A DNA stretch of 6,300 nucleotides from Desulfobacterales bacterium (GCA_020345785.1 CP070771.1:3622085-3628384), one strand, 5' to 3'; numbered from the stretch's first letter, positions 1 to 5,986 are shown. Translations and numbers: made by a program. The notes: generated from the letters alone by a model not told the origin.

Positions 1-389
1 ATTTTGGAGCTGATGATGGCCGAACTGTTGGTTGCCAGGATTGCGTGCGCCGGGGCCATCTTGTCCAGATCCGCAAATATTTTGCGCTTGAGATCCAAAA
101 CCTCCAGGACCGCTTCGATAACAAAATCGGCATCTTTTACCGCGGCTTCCATACTGGCGGTAAACGTAATCCTGTCGCGGGCGGCCTGGGCCTGTTCTTC
201 GGTCATCCGCCCTTTTTCGACTCGACCCGGAAGATACGAATCGGCAAACGCCTCGGCTTTTCTGAGAATGTCGTCTTTGATATCGGTGCATGTTGTGCGG
301 TAACCTTGGATCGCACAAAGCAGAGAAATCTGATGCCCCATATTGCCGGCACCGATGACGGCGATGTTATTAACGTCGTCGATGTTCAT
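1..389 (-). CDS. 3-hydroxyacyl-CoA dehydrogenase, N-terminal part (runs off the left edge)
   Basis: The first 129 residues of an NAD-dependent 3-hydroxyacyl-CoA (or 3-hydroxybutyryl-CoA) dehydrogenase are visible; the C-terminus lies beyond base 1. The family oxidises the 3-hydroxyl of an acyl-CoA to the 3-keto form in the cytoplasm, as part of beta-oxidation or its reverse. The Rossmann NAD-binding motif is at residues 11-18 (VIGAGNMG), the conserved FVIEAVLE segment at about 89-96, and ILATNSS at about 117-123, the spacing expected for this family. The start at 389 fits: a purine-rich AAGGAAAGG lies upstream and the Rossmann strand begins within ten residues. Upstream on the same strand is a MaoC-type hydratase that would supply its substrate, but a 485-bp repeat-filled spacer separates them. 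The long plus-strand reading frames here are shadows. Because the C-terminal domain is missing, short- and long-chain specificities cannot be told apart. Confidence 0.9.
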   Translation of the reverse strand, partial: MNIDDVNNIAVIGAGNMGHQISLLCAIQGYRTTCTDIKDDILRKAEAFADSYLPGRVEKGRMTEEQAQAARDRITFTASMEAAVKDADFVIEAVLEVLDLKRKIFADLDKMAPAHAILATNSSAIISSK

Positions 390-415
390 TTCTTTTTTCC
401 TTTCCTTCTTTTTTT

Positions 416-421
416 ATTATA
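416..421 (-). promoter_or_regulatory. Possible -10 box (TATAAT) for the 3-hydroxyacyl-CoA dehydrogenase gene
   Basis: The minus strand reads a perfect TATAAT at 421-416, 26 bases upstream of the ATG at 389. No convincing -35 hexamer lies at 16-18 bp; those positions fall inside the left end of the outer inverted repeat (425-444). The gene is far from its upstream neighbour, so a promoter here is plausible, but the region is AT-rich and a chance match is quite possible. Confidence 0.3.
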
Positions 422-500
422 TTTGGACACAGATGAACACGGATTTAATTTTACTAATGCGGCTCTAGTTAATTAGACATTCGTTATTAGGACTAAATAT

Positions 501-738
501 TCACCGCAGAGCCGCAAAGAGCGCAAAGATTATTTATTTTATGTTTGCCGTTGAGAGGACGGCAAACATAAATGGCAATCCGTCTTAAACGAAGAGAATA
601 ATATCAGCGCTACGCCGTGAAAACGGCGCGAAACTTCTGCCCGAAGGGCGTGTGTTCTTAACTGTCTGCCCTCTCAGCAGAAAGTTAAAAGTAAAGTTCC
701 TCTGCGATCTTTGCGTCTCGAGCGAAGCGGGCGGTGAA
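501..738. repeat. Structured two-hairpin repeat element, copy 1 (complementary loops)
   Basis: A non-coding element of about 238 bp with imperfect inverted ends: TCACCGC at 501-507, and GCGGTGA at 731-737. GCAAAGA-type words lie just inside both ends. Hairpin A has a perfect 14-bp stem (538-551 with 559-572) and loop TGAGAGG (552-558). Hairpin B has a 12-position stem with one G-A mismatch (658-669 with 677-688) and loop CCTCTCA (670-676). The two loops are exact reverse complements, so the hairpins could kiss. Between them are a 6-bp hairpin with a GAAA loop (613-628) and a short GCCC-GAA-GGGC hairpin (639-649). A second copy in the same orientation starts at 6046. It could be a miniature mobile element or a structured RNA; the transcribed strand cannot be told, because the reverse complement folds the same way. 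Confidence 0.75.
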
Positions 739-760
739 TCCATGTCTAAACACTAATGAA

Positions 761-798
761 CTTATTAGCAACCGCGGCAATCCCAACCGCGGAATAAG
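761..798. repeat. Hairpin CTTATT..CCGCGG / CCGCGG..AATAAG
   Basis: CTTATT (761-766) and CCGCGG (772-777) pair with CCGCGG (787-792) and AATAAG (793-798), leaving a 5-nt bulge on one side and a 9-nt loop. It lies about 80 bp beyond the hydratase stop codon in the direction of transcription, inside the right arm of the outer repeat. No run of T follows it on the minus strand, so it is not called an intrinsic terminator. Confidence 0.45.
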
Positions 799-874
799 AT
801 AGCTTATAATCAGTGAGTATCCGTGAAAATCTGTGTCCCAATAATTTTTTAATACTTCGGACTCGCAGCACTGC

Positions 875-1708
875 TCATTCAATCACCACTCTGGCATTGC
901 TTAATACGATGGATTTTTCGGTTCTGGCCTGAATAATATAGCCGTCACCGGATTTCCATCCCTCGGTGGTCAATATGTCGCCGGGATAAACGACATCTGA
1001 AAAGCGCGCACTGAATTCTTTCAGCCGGGCGACCTCACCACCAAGCAGTTCATTGACGATCGCACGAGTTGCAAAACCATATGTGCAAAGGCCATGTAAG
1101 ATCGGACGATCAAAGCCGCCCCGTTTGGCTGCTGCCGGATCGAGGTGCAGCGGGTTGTAATCCCCGCTCAGGCGGTAGATGATTGCCTGATTTTCAGCGA
1201 CCTTTTCGGAGATGCTGAAATCCGGCCGAATCCCCTCCGGTGGAACGATCTTCTCGGCCTTGGGTCCGGGATCTCCGCCGAAACCGCCGGCACCCAGGTA
1301 AAAGATAGACCATTCGGCCTCATATAGATCTTTGTCGCCCTCCGTCCGGCCTTTAATCCGAACGCGATAGACAGCGCCTTTGCCCTTGTCATAGATATTC
1401 AATACTTCTCCTACCTGAACTATCTTGCCTTCCGGCGCAAGCGGTCGTAAAAGCCGGATAACCTGTTCGCCGTGAAGCATCCGCGACCATTCAAGATTGT
1501 CGCCGAGACGTGGAAACGCCTTCATGGCCGGCACCACACAAAAGCTGGGCAAAACTTTAAGCCCGCCGGGGGCGTTTTCGTATACGAAGGCCAGATCTTT
1601 ATCACCGGCGCCGACGCCGATGTTGTAGAGCACGATGTCCTTCCAGGTGTATTCAAAGACAATCGGTTCTGTTTTGGTGCCGATAACGCTCAGATCAACT
1701 TCGGGCAT
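875..1708 (-). CDS. MaoC-like double hot-dog enoyl-CoA hydratase (hydratase 2 family)
   Basis: A complete 277-residue protein resembling the hydratase-2 family, which adds water to trans-2-enoyl-CoA to give (R)-3-hydroxyacyl-CoA in the cytoplasm. The N-terminal hot-dog repeat (about 10-140) is degenerate and carries the typical LHGEQ (78-82). The C-terminal repeat (about 160-277) has the catalytic hydratase-2 motif YRLSGDYNPLHLDP (178-191), with D183, N185 and H188 as the expected active-site residues, followed by RPILHG (201-206). The length suits a stand-alone two-domain hydratase like the hydratase part of peroxisomal MFE-2. The start at 1708 is set by AGGAGG eight bases upstream; the open frame extends to 1771, but those codons read into spacer repeat DNA. 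The next gene downstream is a 3-hydroxyacyl-CoA dehydrogenase, so the pair suits consecutive beta-oxidation-type steps. R-stereospecificity is a family expectation and would sit oddly with an S-specific dehydrogenase; the substrate is unknown. Confidence 0.88.
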   Translation of the reverse strand: MPEVDLSVIGTKTEPIVFEYTWKDIVLYNIGVGAGDKDLAFVYENAPGGLKVLPSFCVVPAMKAFPRLGDNLEWSRMLHGEQVIRLLRPLAPEGKIVQVGEVLNIYDKGKGAVYRVRIKGRTEGDKDLYEAEWSIFYLGAGGFGGDPGPKAEKIVPPEGIRPDFSISEKVAENQAIIYRLSGDYNPLHLDPAAAKRGGFDRPILHGLCTYGFATRAIVNELLGGEVARLKEFSARFSDVVYPGDILTTEGWKSGDGYIIQARTEKSIVLSNARVVIE

Positions 1709-1716
1709 TATACAAA

Positions 1717-1722
1717 CCTCCT
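1717..1722 (-). promoter_or_regulatory. Strong Shine-Dalgarno site that fixes the hydratase start
   Basis: The minus strand reads AGGAGG at 1722-1717, eight bases before the ATG at 1708. This favours 1708 over the in-frame ATG at 1771, which has no comparable site. Confidence 0.8.
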
Positions 1723-1770
1723 GACAAATATCGTTCAAAAGAGGGGCTCCGGAGGCCCTGTTCCATCTCA

Positions 1771-1903
1771 AAATTACAAATCATAAATCACAAATTACAA
1801 ACAAATCACAATAACCAAATTCAAAATTCAAAACTTTTGGTCATTGAGTATTGGAGTTTGAAATTTATTTGTAATTTGATGCTTGAGATTTGTGATTTAT
1901 TAA
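1771..1903. repeat. AT-rich inverted repeat filling the ferredoxin-hydratase spacer
   Basis: An AT-rich imperfect palindrome. ATAAATCACAAAT at 1783-1795 is exactly matched in inverse at 1888-1900, and AAATTACAAACAAAT at 1792-1806 is matched with one mismatch in inverse at 1863-1877. The left arm is built from repeated short words such as AAATTACAAA and AAATCACAA. The centre (about 1835-1855) contains TTTTGGTCATTG. The element occupies most of the 229 bp between the ferredoxin stop and the hydratase ribosome site, and has no coding potential. It looks like a dispersed palindromic repeat; its boundaries are approximate. Confidence 0.6.
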
Positions 1904-1937
1904 TGTTTGAATGCTACTTTCCCTGTTATAAGTGTGG

Positions 1938-2510
1938 TTATGATAAATCTTCTGGTAATGATTTAGATTTAATGACTACTGCCGGCTTCGTCCGCTGCGA
2001 ATATTTGAAATCGACGGCTTCTTTATTCCGGCCGTATTTTTTTTCCAGTTCCGTCAAGGCGCCGGCATCAAGGGCACGCACAGGACAGGCTTCGATGCAG
2101 TTCGGCAGCTTGCCTGCCAGATGGCGATCCAGACAGTAGTTGCACTTGCGAATTTTGGCGTTGTTTTCCGGTCCGAACTGCGGTGCATCGTAGGGGCAGG
2201 CTTTCAAGCATTTGACGTCGCATTCTGCGTTGCCCAGGCAGACATCGCTGTCCACCAGAACGATGCCGTCTTCGGCGCGTTTTGTTATGGCATCAACCGG
2301 ACAGGCCTGGGCGCACACCGGTTCGGCACAATGCCAGCAGGGCGCAATCATATAACTGACGAACGGCTTCGGAAATTTTCCTTTTTCGGTGTAAAGCACC
2401 CGCATCCAGTTTTCCGTTCCAGCCGGTATGTCGTTCCAGTCCTTGCAGGCCACGCGGCAGGCACTGCACCCCGTGCAGCGTGTCTGGTCAAAGTAGAATC
2501 CTATTTGCAT
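1938..2510 (-). CDS. DmsB-like ferredoxin subunit with four [4Fe-4S] clusters
   Basis: A 190-residue iron-sulfur protein of the DmsB/NrfC type, the electron-transfer partner of a DMSO-reductase-family catalytic subunit. Sixteen cysteines form four groups: C12, C15, C18, C22; C58, C61, C66, C70; C91, C97, C101, C105; and C123, C126, C138, C142. Segments such as RCTGCSACRVACKDWND and CPVDAITKR closely resemble E. coli DmsB as recalled, and the length (190 against about 205) fits. The third group is unusual: its cysteines are spaced x5, x3, x3 before CPYDAPQF instead of the common x2, x2, x3. There is no signal peptide or membrane segment, so it should be cytoplasmic. The start at 2510 has AGGAGC seven bases upstream. 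It follows the catalytic subunit on the same strand after a 311-bp repeat-filled gap, and is presumed to shuttle electrons between that subunit and a soluble carrier. Confidence 0.92.
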   Translation of the reverse strand: MQIGFYFDQTRCTGCSACRVACKDWNDIPAGTENWMRVLYTEKGKFPKPFVSYMIAPCWHCAEPVCAQACPVDAITKRAEDGIVLVDSDVCLGNAECDVKCLKACPYDAPQFGPENNAKIRKCNYCLDRHLAGKLPNCIEACPVRALDAGALTELEKKYGRNKEAVDFKYSQRTKPAVVIKSKSLPEDLS

Positions 2511-2533
2511 TGTCTAAGCTCCTGTTTTTTATC

Positions 2534-2584
2534 GGACACAGATATCCACGGATTTTCGCAGATATTATAATTGCTGATAAGCTC
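2534..2584. repeat. Solo copy of the outer-repeat end
   Basis: Bases 2534-2553 read GGACACAGAT, then ATC, then CACGGAT, the same 20-nt pattern as the ends at 425-444 and 819-838, again differing only at the central three bases. The similarity to the minus-strand copy at 838 continues loosely as far as a GATAAGCTCTTA-like word near 2576-2587. No inverted partner was found before the next gene at 2822. It abuts the 199-bp inverted-repeat element that begins at about 2579. Confidence 0.55.
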
Positions 2585-2777
2585 TTAAGTTCGTGAGTTA
2601 ATAAGTTCGTAAGCTTTTCACCTCGTGAATTCGTGGGTTGTTGAAATCATAAGGCTCTTAGATGCGTAAGTTTCTGATCAATTTTTTAATTGCACAAGTT
2701 CGCGAGTAGTCAAACTGCCAAATAAAAAAGGCTCATTTTTTTGCCATGAACTCACCAACTCATGAACTTATGAGCTT
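2579..2777. repeat. 199-bp element with 32-nt imperfect terminal inverted repeats
   Basis: The left end 2579-2610 and the reverse complement of 2746-2777 both begin AAGCTC and agree at 26 of 32 positions; five of the six differences are A/G. The interior repeats a degenerate word of the type AAGTTCGTGAGTT (near 2587-2599, 2603-2615, 2632-2639, 2666-2676 and 2695-2706), so it looks like a decayed palindromic array. It has no open frame of note. It separates the oxidoreductase catalytic gene from its ferredoxin gene. On the minus strand, GGC, A7, TGA, GCC, T6 at about 2744-2725 resembles a weak terminator, but the GC stem is only 3 bp. Confidence 0.6.
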
Positions 2778-2821
2778 GCAATCTTATCACTTCTGACTTA
2801 CCGGTCATCTCTCTCTAAAAT

Positions 2822-5041
2822 TTAGATCTTTTTGACTTCTACAAGACACGTATTCATCACTGACGCCCCGCCGCCGGAGTAGGCATCTTTGGTCAGCGTG
2901 TTGGCGCAGGCGCCGCGGTCGATGCCGTCCTTGTCCGGGTTGTACCAGGCACCTTCAAAAACGCTGATCACCCCGGGGATAATCCGCTCGGTGACCCAGG
3001 CTTTGATGGCAACCTTACCGCGGTCATTGAAGACATAGATCTCGTCACCGTCCCGGACTCCCCGTGGCTCGGCGTCTACCGGATTGACCCATGCCCGGTG
3101 CTCTTCGACCTCCCGCAGCCAGGGCACCAGGTAAAGTTCGGAGTGCACCCTGTTTTTGGGATGGGGCGTGAGCAACTGCAGGGGGTACTTCTCAAACAAT
3201 GGATCATTGCGGTCTTCCGGCGTCGGCATGTACTTCGGAATCGGCGGCGTGTCGGGTTTATTCAGGTCCGCTGCGCGTTGGGAAAAAATTTCGATCTTAC
3301 CGGACGGGGTAGGAAAGGGGTTGTTTTCAATATTGTCGATCTGTTCCTTAAAGGCGATGATGGGTTTTTCCAGTTTCACCCGGTGAATGCCTTCTTCCCT
3401 GAATTTATCGTAATTCTTGATGTGCTGCTGATATTCCGGATTGTGATCCACGAACATTTTCAGCCATTCATCTTCCGTGTGCGGATTAAAGCCCTCGATA
3501 CCCAGTCGTTCCGCCAATTCACTGACGATATCGAAGTCGGATTTGCACTCACCCAATGGCTCCAGAGCGCGATTCATAAAGGTAAAATAAGGCCCTGACG
3601 GCCAGGGACGGGTCAGATCGCTTCTCTCGGCTGCGGATGTGACCGGCAGCAATAGATCGGCGTAGCGCGCCTGGGCGGTCATGAACAATTCCTGCACGCA
3701 GAAGAATTCTAGTTCCAGCAGCGCCCGGGCGGCTTTGTTGCTGTTGCCGGTCTGGTTTAAGTAATTGTTGCACATCGACCACATCAGCTTAATGTCGGCC
3801 GGATAACCGCCCTTTTTGCCCTCCAGGATGGCATCGAAGATCTTGTTAATGTGAATGCGCTTGATCACCCGCATACGGATATCCAGAGTTCCTTTAACAT
3901 TGGGACCGTCCATTTCAAACGGATTTTTCCCGGGCGGAATGGCGGACATGCGAAACATGTGTCCGACCGGGATGCCCATCAAACCGCCGCCGGCGCTGCC
4001 GCCCGGACGACCGACGTTGCCGGTCATGGCACATAGTGTGGCGGCACAGCGGTTGTACTGCTCTCCCATGGCACTGCGTGCCGGACCCTGGCAGTCCATC
4101 AGGGCCGCGGGTTTGGTGCCGGCATATTCGCGGGCCAGGCGTATAATGGTCTCGGCATCCACACCGCAGATCGCTGCCGCCCACTGCGGCGTCTTGTCGA
4201 CGCCGTCTTCCTGCCCGAGGACATAATCTTTGAATTTGTCGAACCCGACGGTGTACTTGTCCAGGAAGGGCTGATCATGCAGGTTCTCCCTGATCATCAC
4301 ATTTGCCATGGCCACCATCATGGCCGTATCCGTACCGGGATAGATCGGAATCCATTCATCGGCCACGGTGGCAGCCGTATCGTGGTAACGGGGATCGACG
4401 GCAATCACCCGGGCCCCGTTTTCACGGGCTTTGATGACGTGATACATGGTATTGGTGCCCGATATCATGCGGGCCGGATCCCAGCCCCAGAGAATGATCA
4501 TTTTGGAATTCAGCAAATCTTCGCGGCTGTTGCCGACCATTACGGATCCGTATTGTGTCAAAGACGCCCAGACAGCACCTTCCGAGGAAATGTTGCCGTA
4601 ATGGGTAACGCAACCGCCGAACTGGTTTAAAAGACGCTGGGCCGCCAGGCCGCCGTTGTGCAGGCCGGCCAGGTAGCCGCCACCGGTGGCCAGAAAGATA
4701 CCCGCGTTGCCGTGTGTTTCCTTCACCCGTTTCAATTCAGCGGCCAGGGTGTCGAGGGCTTCATCCCAGGAAATGCGTTCAAACTTGCCCCCACCGCGTT
4801 CACCGATCCTTTTTTGGGGAAACATCAGTCTTTCCGGATGATGAACATACTGTCTGATGGCCCGGCACCGCAAACAGGTTCTAAGCTGTTCGGGTTCGGC
4901 AGTATCATCGCCTTCCACCCGCAGAATTCGGTTGTTCTTCACGTGCAACTTGAGGGGACACCGTCCGCCGCAGTCAAAAGTGGATGTGCTTCGGACAATT
5001 TTTGCATCGTCATCCGAGGGACGGATACTGGCATTTTCCAT
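2822..5041 (-). CDS. DMSO-reductase-family molybdopterin oxidoreductase, catalytic subunit (DmsA-like, cytoplasmic)
   Basis: A 739-residue protein of the molybdopterin bis-guanine-dinucleotide enzyme family, closest in my reading to E. coli DmsA/YnfE. The N-terminal iron-sulfur region has C24, C28, C56 and C59. The cysteine DmsA carries four residues before C24 is Ser here (S20, codon TCC). The segment HYGNISSEG (147-155) aligns with DmsA HYGDYSS, so S152 is the likely serine ligand to Mo or W. Cofactor-binding stretches include GWDPARMISGTNT, VDPRYHDTAA and EWIPIYPGTD. The dinucleotide-binding C-terminal domain starts near 619 and includes EGAWYNPD. No twin-arginine signal is present, so it should stay in the cytoplasm, and no DmsC-type anchor is encoded here. 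GGGAG six bases upstream supports the start at 5041. The substrate is unknown; soluble family members such as acetylene hydratase and pyrogallol transhydroxylase show it need not be a sulfoxide reductase. Neighbouring acyl-CoA genes hint at a role in carbon catabolism. Confidence 0.92.
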   Translation of the reverse strand: MENASIRPSDDDAKIVRSTSTFDCGGRCPLKLHVKNNRILRVEGDDTAEPEQLRTCLRCRAIRQYVHHPERLMFPQKRIGERGGGKFERISWDEALDTLAAELKRVKETHGNAGIFLATGGGYLAGLHNGGLAAQRLLNQFGGCVTHYGNISSEGAVWASLTQYGSVMVGNSREDLLNSKMIILWGWDPARMISGTNTMYHVIKARENGARVIAVDPRYHDTAATVADEWIPIYPGTDTAMMVAMANVMIRENLHDQPFLDKYTVGFDKFKDYVLGQEDGVDKTPQWAAAICGVDAETIIRLAREYAGTKPAALMDCQGPARSAMGEQYNRCAATLCAMTGNVGRPGGSAGGGLMGIPVGHMFRMSAIPPGKNPFEMDGPNVKGTLDIRMRVIKRIHINKIFDAILEGKKGGYPADIKLMWSMCNNYLNQTGNSNKAARALLELEFFCVQELFMTAQARYADLLLPVTSAAERSDLTRPWPSGPYFTFMNRALEPLGECKSDFDIVSELAERLGIEGFNPHTEDEWLKMFVDHNPEYQQHIKNYDKFREEGIHRVKLEKPIIAFKEQIDNIENNPFPTPSGKIEIFSQRAADLNKPDTPPIPKYMPTPEDRNDPLFEKYPLQLLTPHPKNRVHSELYLVPWLREVEEHRAWVNPVDAEPRGVRDGDEIYVFNDRGKVAIKAWVTERIIPGVISVFEGAWYNPDKDGIDRGACANTLTKDAYSGGGASVMNTCLVEVKKI

Positions 5042-5110
5042 TGATTTCTCCCATGTTAATCTATTTTTTTTCTTACATCGCGGCTGAAATTTATTCCACT
5101 TGCGTGCGAA

Positions 5111-5986
5111 TTAACGTCGAATCCATTTTCCAGAAACTTCGTGCACTTTACCTAAGCCTGCCAGACGCGATAGATGCTTCTCGATATGCACCAGCTCAAA
5201 CCACTTGATGAGGTTGTCGTTCTGGGGATAAAGCCGATATATGAGATTGCTTTCGTAAAAGGATTTGAGAGTCTTCGGTTGTTCAAGGTTTTCGAGCAGT
5301 AACTGATCGCGGTTGTAAATGACTTCTTCATAAGCATCCAGGTACGCTCGGATGTTTCCATTAAAAGGACCGGCATGACTCGTCGCTATTATTTGCGCTT
5401 TTACCTGTTTAAGTTTTTGAATTGAGAGGATGAAATCATCAATATTTGCGAAATCATGACCGTAAAACGGACCGAAACGGGAGAGATCGACATCGGCCGA
5501 AAAAAGCAGCTGGTGCTCTGGGATAAAAAAGCTCAGATGCCCCGGCGTATGACCGGGAGTGTGGATGCACACAAGCTTCAATCCTCCCAGGTCGATCTCA
5601 TCGCCTTCGCCGAGGATGCGCTCGATTGTCATGTCAAAAAATCCCGCTACCTTGTCGATAAGGTCTGAGGCTTTGATGCCGCCGCGTCTGAATCCGACGC
5701 CCTCGATAAATTTCTCCCTGTTTGTCAGATATTCAATTTCAGTTACATGACACCAAACCGGTACTTCCGGGATCAACCGACGGGTGAGGCGGTGATCCAC
5801 ATGACAGTGGCTGAGAATCAGGACATCGATGCCGGCCTCCAATACCGGAGCCATGTTCGCTTCTCCCATTCCTGCATCAATCAAAATCCGGAGATCCCTG
5901 CCTTTGAGATACAGACAGGCGCAGTAAGGAAAGCGCGATTTATTCTTTCCGGGAATTAAATAAATGTCCGGTGCAATTTCGATCAT
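5111..5986 (-). CDS. Metallo-beta-lactamase-fold hydrolase
   Basis: A 291-residue MBL-fold protein. The metal-binding signature HCHVDH is at 60-65 (H60, H62, D64, H65), followed by H146 in HTPGHTPGH, D165 in FSADV, and H204 in TSHAGPF: the full set of ligands expected for a two-metal centre. The opening residues (IAPDIYLIPG) are typical of an MBL domain start. After about 215 comes a C-terminal helical extension of about 75 residues, as in glyoxalase-II-like and thioester-hydrolase-like members; it is charged and has no membrane segment or signal peptide, so a cytoplasmic location is likely. The start at 5986 has only a weak ribosome site upstream, but no better in-frame start exists before the domain. 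The oxidoreductase gene begins 69 bp downstream on the same strand, so the two may be cotranscribed. The substrate is not identifiable; hydrolysis of a thioester or ester in the same pathway is a guess. Confidence 0.88.
   Translation of the reverse strand: MIEIAPDIYLIPGKNKSRFPYCACLYLKGRDLRILIDAGMGEANMAPVLEAGIDVLILSHCHVDHRLTRRLIPEVPVWCHVTEIEYLTNREKFIEGVGFRRGGIKASDLIDKVAGFFDMTIERILGEGDEIDLGGLKLVCIHTPGHTPGHLSFFIPEHQLLFSADVDLSRFGPFYGHDFANIDDFILSIQKLKQVKAQIIATSHAGPFNGNIRAYLDAYEEVIYNRDQLLLENLEQPKTLKSFYESNLIYRLYPQNDNLIKWFELVHIEKHLSRLAGLGKVHEVSGKWIRR

Larger units (their letters stand above)
425..838. repeat. Outer palindromic repeat element with terminal inverted repeats, containing a nested element
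   Basis: The left end at 425-444 (GGACACAGAT, then GAA, then CACGGAT) is matched by the reverse complement of 819-838 (GGACACAGAT, then TTT, then CACGGAT): 17 of 20 positions agree, and all mismatches lie in the 3-nt centre. The pair brackets 374 bp of non-coding DNA that includes the hairpin element at about 501-738. A third, solo copy of this end lies at 2534-2553. No transposase is encoded, so it resembles a non-autonomous miniature element or a dispersed palindrome. It fills most of the 390-874 spacer. The 65-codon minus-strand frame crossing its right part (685-882) is not treated as a gene. Confidence 0.6.

Noticed and set aside
45..476. Plus-strand open frame of 143 codons
   Set aside because: It lies opposite the dehydrogenase gene, whose minus-strand protein has clear Rossmann motifs; the frame has no family features and ends in repeat DNA.
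761..798. Hairpin after the hydratase gene as a rho-independent terminator
   Set aside because: The stem is good but no T run follows on the transcribed strand; it fits better as part of the outer repeat.
425..838. CRISPR array or insertion sequence
   Set aside because: The repeats are inverted and not regularly spaced, there are no spacers of equal size, and no transposase frame is present.
685..882. Minus-strand open frame of 65 codons between hydratase and dehydrogenase
   Set aside because: It runs through hairpin B and the outer repeat end, overlaps the hydratase stop, and has no ribosome site or recognisable domain.
1709..1771. Longer hydratase with a start at 1771
   Set aside because: The extra 21 residues do not look like the family, and the strong AGGAGG lies inside this extension, pointing to the start at 1708.
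2121..2570. Plus-strand open frame of 149 codons
   Set aside because: Shadow of the ferredoxin gene, whose sixteen cysteines on the minus strand are unmistakable.
2722..2744. Possible intrinsic terminator downstream of the oxidoreductase gene
   Set aside because: The minus strand has a T run, but the GC stem is only three base pairs and otherwise rests on A-T pairing.
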